A stretch of DNA of 64,000 nucleotides. Origin: Wenyingzhuangia marina. Lineage in GTDB: Bacteria; Bacteroidota; Bacteroidia; Flavobacteriales; Flavobacteriaceae. Numbering within the stretch: the stretch's first letter is position 1; each line of letters starts with the position of its first letter. Both the position numbers and the translations under genes were made by a program. This document shows positions 52,832 to 61,800 of the stretch, piece by piece. The notes under the pieces were generated by a model. It was not told where the DNA came from and made no database searches. It was given only the letters and a program-made list of their open reading frames with translations. The stretch lies in contig NZ_FQXQ01000004.1 in NCBI RefSeq assembly GCF_900130035.1, positions 310,001-374,000 on the forward strand. Direction: 5' to 3'.

Positions 52832-53566
52832 TTAACTGCAATAATTTTCTAGAATCCCTTTTGCATACTTGCTGGCAATTTGTTTGGTAAAGGCAGGGAA
52901 ATCAATATGTGCACTATGGTCTGCCTTGTCTGATATAATTCTAATAATATGGAAAGGAATTTTATATTCATCGCAAACTTGAGCTACTGCAGCTCCTTCC
53001 ATTTCTACGCATTGTAAATCTGGAATGTCATTTTGTAATTGTTTTTGTTTGATGTTATCGCTAATAAATTCATCACCACTAGCAATGATTCCTTTGATTA
53101 TTTTAGGAGATTTGATTCCAAATTCATTGGCTTCTTCGGGAGAAACATATTCATAATATTGATTGTTAAATTCTTCTACACATTGATAAAGTTTTTCATC
53201 AACAATGGTTTCAATGGTTGATTTTCCTAATAGTGGAATTTCAAACTTTGGAAACAATGGCGTGGCATCCATATCGTGCTGAATTAAAGAGGTACCATAA
53301 ACAATATCTCCAATATTTAATGTTGGATTGATGGCTCCAGCTACTCCTGAGAAAATAATTTTTGTAGGCTTAAAACTACTAATTAATTGAGTGGTAGTAA
53401 TTGCAGCGGCTACTTTTCCCCATTTAGAAAAAACAATTACTACTTTTTGATTGGTGATATTACCAGTGTGATACTCTCTATTTCCTAAAACAACTGTTTT
53501 TTTATCTTGTAAAATATCTAAAAGTTCTGCCAACTCATCGTGCATGGCACTAATTATTCCAATCAT
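52832..53566 (-). CDS. mtnN: 5'-methylthioadenosine/S-adenosylhomocysteine nucleosidase
   Basis: The 244-aa nucleosidase has MIGIISAMHDELAELLDIL, IIFSGVAGAINPTLNIGDIV, CVEMEGAAVAQVC and IIRIISDKADHSAHIDF, the family's conserved parts. It cleaves adenine from MTA and SAH, recycling methionine and removing the inhibitor of methyltransferases. The LolD-like gene ends 3 bp upstream, so the two are co-transcribed. The 161-bp gap 52671-52831 shows no clear feature. Confidence 0.93.
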   Translation of the reverse strand: MIGIISAMHDELAELLDILQDKKTVVLGNREYHTGNITNQKVVIVFSKWGKVAAAITTTQLISSFKPTKIIFSGVAGAINPTLNIGDIVYGTSLIQHDMDATPLFPKFEIPLLGKSTIETIVDEKLYQCVEEFNNQYYEYVSPEEANEFGIKSPKIIKGIIASGDEFISDNIKQKQLQNDIPDLQCVEMEGAAVAQVCDEYKIPFHIIRIISDKADHSAHIDFPAFTKQIASKYAKGILENYCS

Positions 53567-53569
53567 TCT

Positions 53570-54235
53570 TTATTCGTTTAAGAGATATCCATCTCTCATG
53601 GTTAATTTTCTATCAGCCATGTTGGCCAATTTTTCATTGTGGGTAACAATTACAAAAGTTTGATCAAATTTATCTCTTAGTTCAAAAAACAAATCATGTA
53701 AATTGGCAGCGCTTTCAGTGTCAAGGTTTCCACTAGGCTCGTCAGCAAAAACAATAGCAGGTTGATTAATTAACGCTCTAGCAACCGCAACACGTTGTTG
53801 TTCTCCCCCAGAAAGTTGATTGGGTTTGCTTTCAGCTTTGTTTTTAATTCCTAAAAAGTCTAACAATTCTAAAGCTCTTTGTTTGGTGGCTTCTGCTTTT
53901 TTGTTCCCTATGTAAGCAGGAATACAAACATTTTCTATGGCAGTAAATTCTGGTAATAATTGATGAAATTGAAAGACAAAACCAATATGCTCATTTCTGA
54001 ATTCTGATATTTTTTTGTCGTTTAATTCAATAGGAGAGATGCTATTAATTCTTAATTCACTCTCTTTAATTTCATCAGGTTTATCTAACGTGCTTAAAAT
54101 TTGTAAAAGAGTTGTTTTACCAGCTCCAGAAGGGCCAACAATGGCAACTATTTCACCTTTTTTTATATGTAAATCAATCCCCTTTAGAACAGGAGTGTTG
54201 TTAAATGTTTTTCGAATGTTTTTTGCAATAATCAT
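53570..54235 (-). CDS. lolD: LolD-like ABC transporter ATP-binding protein
   Basis: The 221-aa ATPase has Walker A GPSGAGKT, signature LSGGEQQRVAVARAL and Walker B IVFADEPSGNLD, with the LolD/MacB-type opening MIIAKNIRKTFNNTPVLKGI. ATG 54235 is preferred over 54253, which adds only a short hydrophobic leader. It would power release of lipoproteins from the inner membrane with a LolC/E permease, none of which is in the window. Confidence 0.88.
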   Translation of the reverse strand: MIIAKNIRKTFNNTPVLKGIDLHIKKGEIVAIVGPSGAGKTTLLQILSTLDKPDEIKESELRINSISPIELNDKKISEFRNEHIGFVFQFHQLLPEFTAIENVCIPAYIGNKKAEATKQRALELLDFLGIKNKAESKPNQLSGGEQQRVAVARALINQPAIVFADEPSGNLDTESAANLHDLFFELRDKFDQTFVIVTHNEKLANMADRKLTMRDGYLLNE

Positions 54236-54355
54236 AACTAGAAAAGTAACCAAACGAAAGTACTAAAAAAGATACGATTATGGCTTTTTTGTTAAATACT
54301 TATTTTTTTATTAAAAAATATTGTTTGAATAAGGGAGTTAGTGGATGGTTATTTA

Positions 54356-54363
54356 TATTTTTG
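54356..54363 (+). promoter_or_regulatory. Candidate -7 element TATTTTTG for sucC copy 1
   Basis: Matches TAnnTTTG, 31 bp before the start codon. The nearest TTTG (54324-54327) is farther than the usual 19 nt. Confidence 0.35.
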
Positions 54364-54394
54364 AAGTCTATACATAATTTTAAGAGAGAGTTTT

Positions 54395-55591
54395 ATGAAT
54401 TTACACGAATTTCAAGGAAAGGAAATTTTAAAGAGTTTTGGAGTAAAAGTGCCTATGGAGCTTGTTGCAACAACTCCTGAAGAAGCATTAGAAGCTGCAA
54501 ATAAGATTCATGCAGAAAAAGGATGTACTGTTTTTGCTGTAAAAGCACAAATACACGCTGGTGGACGTGGTAAAGGAGGTGGTGTAAAAATCGCTAAATC
54601 TATCGAAGAAGTTAAAATGTATGCTGAGCAAATCATCGGAATGATGTTAGTTACGCCTCAAACTTCTGCTGAAGGAAAAGAAGTACACCAAGTATTAATT
54701 TCTGAAAATGTTTATTACGATGGTCCTTCTAAACCAGAAGAATATTATATGTCTGTTTTATTAAACAGAGCTACTGGTAAAAATATGATTATGTATTCTC
54801 CAGAAGGAGGGATGGATATTGAAGAAGTTGCAGAAAAAACACCTGAGTTAATTTTTACAGAAGAAATAGATCCAGCAACAGGATTATTACCTTTTCAGGC
54901 TCGTAAAATTGCTTTTAATTTAGGATTGTCTGGAGCTGCATTTAAAGATATGACAAAGTTCGCTACTGCTTTATACAAAGCTTACGAAGGGTCAGATTCT
55001 TCTCTATTTGAAATTAACCCTGTGTTTAAAACTGCTGATGATCAAATTTTAGCAGTAGATGCAAAGGTTTCTTTAGATGAAAATGCATTATATCGTCATA
55101 AAAACTATTTAGATTATAGAGATATTCGTGAAGAACATCCAATTGAAGTAGAAGCAAAAGCAGCAGGATTGAACTATGTAGCCTTAGATGGAAACGTAGG
55201 ATGTATGGTAAACGGAGCTGGATTGGCTATGGGAACTATGGATTTAATAAAGCAAGCAGGAGGAGAACCAGCTAACTTTTTAGATGTTGGAGGTACTGCA
55301 GATGCAAAAAGAGTAGAAATTGCTTTTAGAATTATATTAAAAGATCCTAATGTAAAAGCTATTTTGGTAAATATTTTTGGAGGTATTGTTCGTTGTGACC
55401 GTGTGGCACAAGGAGTTGTAGATGCTTATAATAATATGAAAAACGCGATTAATGTGCCAATTATTGTAAGATTACAAGGTACCAACGCAGTTGAAGCAAA
55501 AGCATTAATTGATGCTCAAGAAGGATTGAATGTAATTTCAGCAGTTGAATTCCAAGAAGCAGCAGAAAAAGTACAAGAAGTATTAGCATAG
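54395..55591 (+). CDS. sucC: ADP-forming succinate-CoA ligase beta subunit, copy 1
   Basis: The 398-aa beta subunit of the citric-acid-cycle enzyme carries an ATP-grasp domain (VKAQIHAGGRGKGGGVKIAK; FEINPVFKTADDQILAVDAK) and a C-terminal CoA-ligase domain (GNVGCMVNGAGLAMGTMDLI; FGGIVRCDRVAQGVVDAYNN). It works with an alpha subunit (sucD), which is not in the window. A paralogue follows in tandem at 55785. The N-terminal half differs from copy 2 at many positions, whereas from about residue 238 onward the proteins are nearly identical. Confidence 0.96.
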   Translation: MNLHEFQGKEILKSFGVKVPMELVATTPEEALEAANKIHAEKGCTVFAVKAQIHAGGRGKGGGVKIAKSIEEVKMYAEQIIGMMLVTPQTSAEGKEVHQVLISENVYYDGPSKPEEYYMSVLLNRATGKNMIMYSPEGGMDIEEVAEKTPELIFTEEIDPATGLLPFQARKIAFNLGLSGAAFKDMTKFATALYKAYEGSDSSLFEINPVFKTADDQILAVDAKVSLDENALYRHKNYLDYRDIREEHPIEVEAKAAGLNYVALDGNVGCMVNGAGLAMGTMDLIKQAGGEPANFLDVGGTADAKRVEIAFRIILKDPNVKAILVNIFGGIVRCDRVAQGVVDAYNNMKNAINVPIIVRLQGTNAVEAKALIDAQEGLNVISAVEFQEAAEKVQEVLA

Positions 55592-55614
55592 TTTTTAGGT
55601 ACTTTTAACATATT

Positions 55615-55650
55615 AAAAAACGCTTTCAATTTATTTGAAGGCGTTTTTTT
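55615..55650 (+). terminator. Terminator after sucC copy 1
   Basis: The stem AAAAAACGCTTTCAA / TTGAAGGCGTTTTTT (one wobble) with a 5-nt loop and a T-run means the two sucC copies are probably transcribed separately. Confidence 0.8.
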
Positions 55651-55784
55651 TATGCTAATTCCTTTGTTTTTAGTGGTAGAAAACGTTTTAGAAAATTTTA
55701 TTTAAAAAGCACAGATATTAGTAAAATATTTGTATTGATATCACTACTTTTACGGCGATTATAAAAAACTTATTCAAAATAAAA

Positions 55785-56981
55785 ATGAACTTACACGAAT
55801 ATCAAGGAAAAGAGATTTTAAGTAGTTTTGGCGTTGGAATTCAAAGAGGAATTGTAGCTCAGACTCCAGAAGAAGCTGTTAAGGCTGCAAAAGAATTAAC
55901 AGAGAAAACAGGAACTAGTTGGTATGTTGTAAAAGCTCAAGTTCATGCAGGTGGTCGTGGTAAAGGTGGTGGAGTTAAATTGGCTAAAAATTTAGAGGAA
56001 GTAAAAAAGATTTCTAATGATATTATTGGAATGATGTTAATTACTCCTCAAACTTCAGCAGAAGGGAAATTGGTGAGTCAAGTTTTAATAGCTGAGGATG
56101 TATATTACCCAGGAGAAAGTGAAACAGAAGAGTTTTATGTTTCTATATTGTTAAACAGAGCTACTGGAAAAAATATGGTCATGTATTCCCCAGAAGGAGG
56201 AATGGATATTGAAGAGGTTGCAGAAAAAACACCTGAGTTAATTTTTACAGAAGAAATAGATCCAGGAACAGGATTATTGCCTTTCCAAGCTCGTAAAATT
56301 GCTTTTAACTTAGGATTATCAGGAAATGCTTTTAAAGAAATGACAAAATTTGTGATGTCTTTATATAAAGCATATGAAAGTTCTGATGCTGCTATGTTCG
56401 AAATCAACCCAGTATTAAAAACTTCTGATAATAAAATTTTAGCAGTAGATGCAAAGGTTTCTTTAGATGAAAATGCATTATACCGTCATAAAGATTATTT
56501 AGAGTATAGAGATATTCGTGAAGAGCATCCAATAGAAGTAGAAGCAAAAGCAGCAGGATTAAACTATGTAGCTTTAGACGGAAACGTAGGATGTATGGTA
56601 AATGGAGCAGGATTGGCTATGGGAACTATGGACTTAATAAAGCAAGCAGGAGGAGAACCAGCTAACTTTTTAGATGTTGGAGGTACAGCAGATGCAAAAA
56701 GAGTAGAAATTGCTTTTAGAATTATATTAAAAGATCCTAATGTAAAAGCTATTTTGGTAAATATTTTTGGAGGTATTGTTCGTTGTGACCGTGTGGCACA
56801 AGGAGTTGTAGATGCTTACAATAATATGAAAAACGCGATTAATGTGCCAATTATTGTAAGATTACAAGGGACTAACGCAGTTGAAGCAAAAGCATTAATT
56901 GATGCTCAAGAAGGATTGAATGTAATTTCAGCAGTTGAATTCCAAGAAGCAGCAGAAAAAGTACAAGAAGTATTGTCCTAG
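55785..56981 (+). CDS. sucC: ADP-forming succinate-CoA ligase beta subunit, copy 2
   Basis: The 398-aa protein has all sucC motifs (MNLHEYQGKEILSSFGVGIQ; VKAQVHAGGRGKGGGVKLAK; GNVGCMVNGAGLAMGTMDLI). Compared with copy 1 the N-terminal 220 or so residues have diverged (for example QRGIVAQTPEEAVKAAKEL versus MELVATTPEEALEAANKI). The last 160 residues are the same except for the final Ser/Ala. The nucleotide sequence is also nearly identical there (56500-56980 versus 55110-55590). This pattern suggests recent gene conversion of the 3' half. Confidence 0.95.
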   Translation: MNLHEYQGKEILSSFGVGIQRGIVAQTPEEAVKAAKELTEKTGTSWYVVKAQVHAGGRGKGGGVKLAKNLEEVKKISNDIIGMMLITPQTSAEGKLVSQVLIAEDVYYPGESETEEFYVSILLNRATGKNMVMYSPEGGMDIEEVAEKTPELIFTEEIDPGTGLLPFQARKIAFNLGLSGNAFKEMTKFVMSLYKAYESSDAAMFEINPVLKTSDNKILAVDAKVSLDENALYRHKDYLEYRDIREEHPIEVEAKAAGLNYVALDGNVGCMVNGAGLAMGTMDLIKQAGGEPANFLDVGGTADAKRVEIAFRIILKDPNVKAILVNIFGGIVRCDRVAQGVVDAYNNMKNAINVPIIVRLQGTNAVEAKALIDAQEGLNVISAVEFQEAAEKVQEVLS

Positions 56982-56991
56982 GAAAAATATA

Positions 56992-57024
56992 AACCAACAT
57001 TTAGACTTTTCATAAATGTTGGTT
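56992..57024 (+). terminator. Hairpin after sucC copy 2
   Basis: The stem AACCAACATTTA / TAAATGTTGGTT with a 9-nt loop has only a weak T-run after it. Confidence 0.55.
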
Positions 57025-57045
57025 CTATAATTATGAATTGTAAAA

Positions 57046-57083
57046 AATAATAAAGCTCAGTTTTAATACTGAGCTTTATTATT
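57046..57083. terminator. Terminator at the 3' end of the DUF3276 gene
   Basis: A 15-bp stem (AATAATAAAGCTCAG / CTGAGCTTTATTATT) with an 8-nt loop overlaps the DUF3276 stop codon by 2 bases. It could end transcription from both sides. Confidence 0.65.
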
Positions 57084-57447
57084 AAATATCGTCAAAATTA
57101 ACTTCTGTGAAATCTGCAGTTGCCATGTTTTCATTATTGGCATCCTCATCCTCTTTTTTAAAGTCTTTTTGATGTCTTTCGCTAATAACTTCTTCACCTT
57201 TTTCGTTAATGATGTAGTCTGTAGCTTGTTTTAGTTGTTCTTGGAACTCAACAAAATCTTCTTTGTATAAATAAATTTTGTGTTTTTGGTAATGAAAAGA
57301 TCCATCATCATGAGTAAACTTTTTACTCTCTGTCACCGTTAAGTAATAATCTCCCGCTTTGGTAGCTCTTACATCAAAAAAATAGGTTCTTCTTCCTGCC
57401 CTCAAAATTTGAGAAAAAATTTCTTCTTGCCCTTCTCTTTCTTTCAT
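57082..57447 (-). CDS. DUF3276 family, PUR-alpha-like nucleic-acid-binding protein
   Basis: The 121-aa protein has the single PUR repeat of bacterial PUR-alpha/BpuR homologues: RRTYFFDVRATKAGDYYLTV, then TESKKF and KHKIYLYKEDFVEFQEQL. It should bind single-stranded DNA or RNA. The C-terminal 35 residues are charged and probably disordered. A single-gene unit upstream of the convergent sucC terminator. Confidence 0.87.
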   Translation of the reverse strand: MKEREGQEEIFSQILRAGRRTYFFDVRATKAGDYYLTVTESKKFTHDDGSFHYQKHKIYLYKEDFVEFQEQLKQATDYIINEKGEEVISERHQKDFKKEDEDANNENMATADFTEVNFDDI

Positions 57448-57504
57448 TATTTAGCTAATTATTGTTATCTACTCAAATATATAAAAATAATTATTTAGAG
57501 CACA

Positions 57505-59262
57505 TTATTCTATTTCTTTTTCTTGTAGTTGTTGTTCGTACATATCATGGAAAATCCCATGCTGGTTTAATAGCTGAGAATGAGTTCCTTGTTGAACAAT
57601 TTCACCATTATCTAATACAATAACTTTATCTGCATTTTGTGCTGCACTAATTCTGTGACTTACAATAAGCGTAGTATTGTTCTTACTAATGGATTTTAAG
57701 TTCTTTAAAATTTGTTCTTCTGTTTCAGTGTCTACAGCAGATAAACAGTCATCAAAAATGTATATTTTAGGATTCTTTATAATTGCTCTGGCAATAGAAA
57801 CTCTTTGTTTTTGACCTCCGGATAATGTAACTCCACGCTCTCCTAAAATTGTATTGTATTTTTTGTTAAATAGAATAATATTATCGTGAACTACCGCTTT
57901 TTTTGCAGCTTCCATCATTTCTTCTTCTGTAGCATCTTCTTTACCAAAACGGATGTTGTTACCTATGGTGTCAGAAAATAAGAATGGATCTTGAGGCACA
58001 AAACCAATGTTATTCCTTAAGTTGTAAAGATTTAGTTCTTGAATAGGTTGATCGTCAATTTCAATAATTCCCGTAGTTACATCGTATAACCTACTTACTA
58101 AATTTAAGATGCTAGATTTTCCAGAACCCGTTTTACCAATAATAGCAATGGTTTCTCCTGGGTTTACTTCAAAAGAAATGTTTTTTAAGGCTGTAATATT
58201 GGTATCGTCATAAGTAAGAGAAACGTTTTTAAATTTAATAGCTCCTTTTATTTCAGTAACAGTTTCATTTTGATTGATAATCTCAGGTTCTTGTTTTAAA
58301 AATTCATTAATTCTTTTTTGAGATGCTTCTGCTTCTTGTACCGTAGAGGTTACCCAACCCACAATAGCTACAGGCCATGTTAACATGTTGGTGTACATAA
58401 TAAACTCTGCAATAACCCCGACACTAATATTTCCTTTAATATATTCCATTCCCCCCACATATAATACAATAATATTTGCGGTACCAATTAATAAAATCAT
58501 TAAAGGAAAAAAGAAGGCCTGAACCTTAAATAAACTAATGTTTTTTTGTTTGTTTTCTTCAGCAATATCAATAAAGTCATTACGGGTAATTCCTTCAATA
58601 GCATAAGATTTAATCACATTCATTCCAGAGAAAACTTCTTGAGTAAATGTGGTTAGTTTAGACAATTGTTGTTGAACAATAGTACTTCTTTTGTTAATGT
58701 TTTTACTCAATACAAAAATGGAAATTGATAATAGAGGAAAGGGAATTAAAGTGTATAAAGTAAGTTTTATATCTATTTGAACCATTTTATAAATAGCCAC
58801 TGAAAACATGACTAACATGTTTATGGTATACATAATTGCAGGCCCAACATACATTCTTACTTTCCCAACATCTTCACTAATACGATTCATCAAATCACCT
58901 GTACGGTTTTTCTTGTAAAAGTTTAAACTCAATCTTTGATATTGTTGATAAACCTGATTTTTTAAATCATATTCTACCAATCTAGAAGTTACAATAATGG
59001 TTTGTCTCATTAAAAAAGTAAAGAATCCAGACAAAACAGCCAATCCAATAATAAGTAAAATATTGTTGAGTAATTCAGTTTTTACAACGGATAAATCTGT
59101 TAATATACCTTTGTGATAATCGGTAGCAGCGTTTACTGAGTTTTTAACAATTTCTGGAACTTTAACAGCTAAGTACCTTGAGGCAATGGATATTAAAATT
59201 CCTAGCAATAAACGATATCTGTATTTGTAAAAAAATTGATTGATATATTGTAATTCTTTCAT
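57505..59262 (-). CDS. ABC exporter, fused membrane and ATPase domains (MsbA/MdlB-type)
   Basis: The 585-aa protein has a six-helix membrane domain (about 15-310) and an ATPase domain (about 335-585) with Walker A GKTGSGKS, signature LSGGQKQRVSIARAI, Walker B IYIFDDCLSAVD and switch SHRISAA. It works as a homo- or heterodimer exporting lipids, drugs or peptides. No partner exporter is nearby. The gene ends 57 bp from the DUF3276 start. Confidence 0.92.
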   Translation of the reverse strand: MKELQYINQFFYKYRYRLLLGILISIASRYLAVKVPEIVKNSVNAATDYHKGILTDLSVVKTELLNNILLIIGLAVLSGFFTFLMRQTIIVTSRLVEYDLKNQVYQQYQRLSLNFYKKNRTGDLMNRISEDVGKVRMYVGPAIMYTINMLVMFSVAIYKMVQIDIKLTLYTLIPFPLLSISIFVLSKNINKRSTIVQQQLSKLTTFTQEVFSGMNVIKSYAIEGITRNDFIDIAEENKQKNISLFKVQAFFFPLMILLIGTANIIVLYVGGMEYIKGNISVGVIAEFIMYTNMLTWPVAIVGWVTSTVQEAEASQKRINEFLKQEPEIINQNETVTEIKGAIKFKNVSLTYDDTNITALKNISFEVNPGETIAIIGKTGSGKSSILNLVSRLYDVTTGIIEIDDQPIQELNLYNLRNNIGFVPQDPFLFSDTIGNNIRFGKEDATEEEMMEAAKKAVVHDNIILFNKKYNTILGERGVTLSGGQKQRVSIARAIIKNPKIYIFDDCLSAVDTETEEQILKNLKSISKNNTTLIVSHRISAAQNADKVIVLDNGEIVQQGTHSQLLNQHGIFHDMYEQQLQEKEIE

Positions 59263-59404
59263 CGGAAAGGGAGTGCATTATTTGTGGATACGAAGATACT
59301 ATATTCTTGTTATTAAACTAGTTTGATTTCATGTGGAAGCATCACATAAAATGTACCGAAATAATATTTTTTAGTTAATGTTTCAAAATAATTTAATTAA
59401 GTGT

Positions 59405-59412
59405 TACTTTTG
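59405..59412 (+). promoter_or_regulatory. Candidate -7 element TACTTTTG for nusB
   Basis: Matches TAnnTTTG, 29 bp before the start codon. A TTTC at 59381-59384, about 20 nt upstream, could be a weak -33. Confidence 0.5.
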
Positions 59413-59441
59413 TACTCTCAAAAACTTTAAGTTCTTTCTAA

Positions 59442-60380
59442 ATGATTAACAGAAGACATATTCGTGTAAAGGTGATGCAATCCGTTTACGCGATGATTCA
59501 TGCCAAAAGTGATAATATTGTTAAAGAAGAAAAATTCTTAAGACAAAGTATAGATAAAATGTACGACTTGTACATACTGTCTTTAGATATGTTGGTAAGA
59601 GTTAATCAAATTGCAGAAAAAACTTCAGAAATTTCTAAGAAGAAGTATTTTGTAACTAAAGAAGAGCTAAATCCAAACAGAAAATTTATAGATAATAAAG
59701 TCATCAAAACTTTAAAAGAAAGTGTGTCTTTACAAAACTATATAGAAGAAAACAATTTAAACAATTGGTATTTAGATGATAAATACGTTTCTATTGTTTA
59801 CGATAATTTATTAGCAAGTGATTTGTATAAAAATTACATGGCAGATGAAGAGACTTCTTTTAAGAAAGATCAAAAATTTGCAGTTAAGTTTTTTGCTGAA
59901 TTTATTGCTCCTAATGAAAAATTAGCTGAATATTTTGAAGGTGAAAATATTAGCTGGGTAGATGATATTCCTTTTGTAAATACTTGGGTAGTAAAAACAT
60001 TACAGGAGTTAAGAGCTAAGGATGATTTTATTATTGGTAGACTTTATAAAAATAGTGATGACGAGGCTTTTGCTTCAGAATTATTCAAAAAAACTGTTTT
60101 AAACTTACCTAAGTTTGAAGAAGAAATTGCTGATAAAACACCAAACTGGGAAACAGATCGTATTGCAGATTTAGACATGATTTTAATTAAAATGGCTATT
60201 TGCGAGTTTTTAAAATTCCCATCAATTCCAGTTAAAGCTACTATTAATGAATATTTAGAAATAGCTAAAGACTACTCAACAGAAAAAAGTAGCACGTTTA
60301 TTAATGGAGTTTTAGATAAAATTTGGAAAGATTTTCAGGATACAAATAGGCTGAATAAAATCGGTAGAGGAACTTTGTAA
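59442..60380 (+). CDS. nusB: Transcription antitermination factor NusB, Bacteroidota long form
   Basis: The 312-aa protein is about twice the length of E. coli NusB. It begins MINRRHIRVKVMQSVYAMIH, like NusB, then has an insert of some 150 residues. The C-terminal NusB helices follow (about 195-305: FEEEIADKTPNWETDRIADL, then LIKMAICEFLKFPSIPVKAT and YSTEKSSTFINGVLDKI). NusB binds boxA of rRNA leaders to prevent premature termination. It begins a conserved nusB-yajC-ybbR-coaE order. Confidence 0.9.
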   Translation: MINRRHIRVKVMQSVYAMIHAKSDNIVKEEKFLRQSIDKMYDLYILSLDMLVRVNQIAEKTSEISKKKYFVTKEELNPNRKFIDNKVIKTLKESVSLQNYIEENNLNNWYLDDKYVSIVYDNLLASDLYKNYMADEETSFKKDQKFAVKFFAEFIAPNEKLAEYFEGENISWVDDIPFVNTWVVKTLQELRAKDDFIIGRLYKNSDDEAFASELFKKTVLNLPKFEEEIADKTPNWETDRIADLDMILIKMAICEFLKFPSIPVKATINEYLEIAKDYSTEKSSTFINGVLDKIWKDFQDTNRLNKIGRGTL

Positions 60381-60447
60381 TCAGAAAACAAACCCATAAG
60401 TTTACTGTAAATTTTAAGATAATAATTTAATCAACAAATAGTTTAAA

Positions 60448-60741
60448 ATGATAGCATTACAAGAAGGGGCAATGAGTCCAATGTTTTTAGTTATTATGGT
60501 AATTTTCGTAGTATTTTTTATGATTATTCCACAAGTAAGAAGAAGTAGAAACGAAAAGAAATTTAAAGAAAGTTTAGTAAAAGGAACTAAAGTAGTAACT
60601 ACAGGAGGAATTCACGGAAAATTAGTAGAGGTGAATGAAGGAACTGTAATGATTGAAACCAATGCAGGTAAATTGTTAATGGAAAAAACAGCCTTGTCAA
60701 TGGAGTTAACAAAAAAATATAACGCTCCTGAAAAAAAATAA
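60448..60741 (+). CDS. yajC: Preprotein translocase subunit YajC
   Basis: The 97-aa inner-membrane protein has one hydrophobic segment (about 11-28, MFLVIMVIFVVFFMIIPQVR) and the YajC core KKFKESLVKGTKVVTTGGIH. It associates with SecDF at the translocon. It lies 67 bp after nusB and before the YbbR-like gene. Confidence 0.94.
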   Translation: MIALQEGAMSPMFLVIMVIFVVFFMIIPQVRRSRNEKKFKESLVKGTKVVTTGGIHGKLVEVNEGTVMIETNAGKLLMEKTALSMELTKKYNAPEKK

Positions 60742-60763
60742 TTATTTCAGAAAAGTCATAAAT

Positions 60764-60798
60764 CAAACACCTTTAGAGAAATCTAAGGGTGTTTTTGT
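60764..60798 (+). terminator. Terminator after yajC
   Basis: The stem AAACACCTTTAGA / TCTAAGGGTGTTT (with a wobble) and loop GAAA are followed by T-rich sequence, so ybbR-coaE may have their own promoter. Confidence 0.7.
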
Positions 60799-60846
60799 TT
60801 GTAATAATATCATGTTGTTTGCCTTTCATTTCCTATTTTAGCTATT

Positions 60847-61800
60847 ATGAAGAAAACTAAAAAGCAAACTATTTTTAAATTCAATAAAAAGAGAGACTCC
60901 GTGTTTCTAATTTTTGTTTTGGGAACTTTTGTTTTTTGGTTTCTTAATAAATTATCAAAAGAATACAGTCAAATAGTTTATTATCCAATTCATTATTCAT
61001 CATTATCAAATGATTATGTGTTTCAAGAAAATCCACCAAAAGAATTAGGGTTTAGAATTGAAGCCAACGGATTTTATTTTTTAGGAGTTGCTTTTAGTAA
61101 GCCCGAAATTGAAGTTTCGGTACAACATTTAAAAAGAAAAAACACTTATGATTATTACTTGGTGAATGATGATCTTAAAAAGCAAGTAAGAAATTCTATT
61201 AAAGAAAATATTACTTTGGTTGATGTAATTTCTGATACCTTATTCGTAAAATTAGGAAAGAGGAGTTTTAAAAAGGTTCCAGTTGTGCCCAATATTAATA
61301 TAAGTTATCACTTAGGATATAAATCCTTTTCAGGAAATATAATTGTTCCCGATTCTATACAAATTTCAGGTCCCGAAATGCAGGTGGCTAAAATAAATCA
61401 AATAGCTTTAGAACCTTTAAAAAAAGTCAATGTACAAGAACCTGTAAACGAAGAAATTGCTATTGTAAAACCCAATATTCCTAAGATTACATATTCTGAT
61501 GATAAAGTACGTTTAAAAGTTGAAGTCGAAAAAATTACAGAAAAAACATTAACGGTTCCTGTTCAAATTATCAATGCTCCCAGTGATGATGAGATAGTGA
61601 TTTATCCTAAAAAAATAGAACTAAGTTGTTTGGTAAGATTGTCTCAATTTAATGAAGTCAAAGCTTCTGAATTTTTAGTGGTCTGTGATTATAACAAAAG
61701 AACAAGTAAACACATGACTCCTGAAATAAGACAAAAGCCAACCATGGTTTCTTCTGTAAAGTTAAATATTGATGAGTTAGAATATTTAATTCTAAAATAA
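60847..61800 (+). CDS. YbbR-domain membrane protein
   Basis: The 317-aa protein has an N-terminal transmembrane segment (about 18-34) and YbbR-like beta domains (YHLGYKSFSGNIIVPDSIQI, then SGPEMQVAKINQIALEPL; also VPVQIINAPSDDEIVIYPKK). YbbR/CdaR proteins regulate diadenylate cyclase in Gram-positive bacteria; the cyclase gene is not adjacent here. coaE follows with no gap. Confidence 0.82.
   Translation: MKKTKKQTIFKFNKKRDSVFLIFVLGTFVFWFLNKLSKEYSQIVYYPIHYSSLSNDYVFQENPPKELGFRIEANGFYFLGVAFSKPEIEVSVQHLKRKNTYDYYLVNDDLKKQVRNSIKENITLVDVISDTLFVKLGKRSFKKVPVVPNINISYHLGYKSFSGNIIVPDSIQISGPEMQVAKINQIALEPLKKVNVQEPVNEEIAIVKPNIPKITYSDDKVRLKVEVEKITEKTLTVPVQIINAPSDDEIVIYPKKIELSCLVRLSQFNEVKASEFLVVCDYNKRTSKHMTPEIRQKPTMVSSVKLNIDELEYLILK

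Larger units (their letters stand above)
55040..56981 (+). repeat. Near-identical 3' halves of the sucC pair
   Basis: Bases 55040-55590 and 56430-56980 differ at only a few, mostly third-codon, positions, and runs of more than 100 bases are exact. The 5' halves are much less alike, apart from a shorter conserved patch around 54830-54890 / 56220-56280. Confidence 0.8.
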
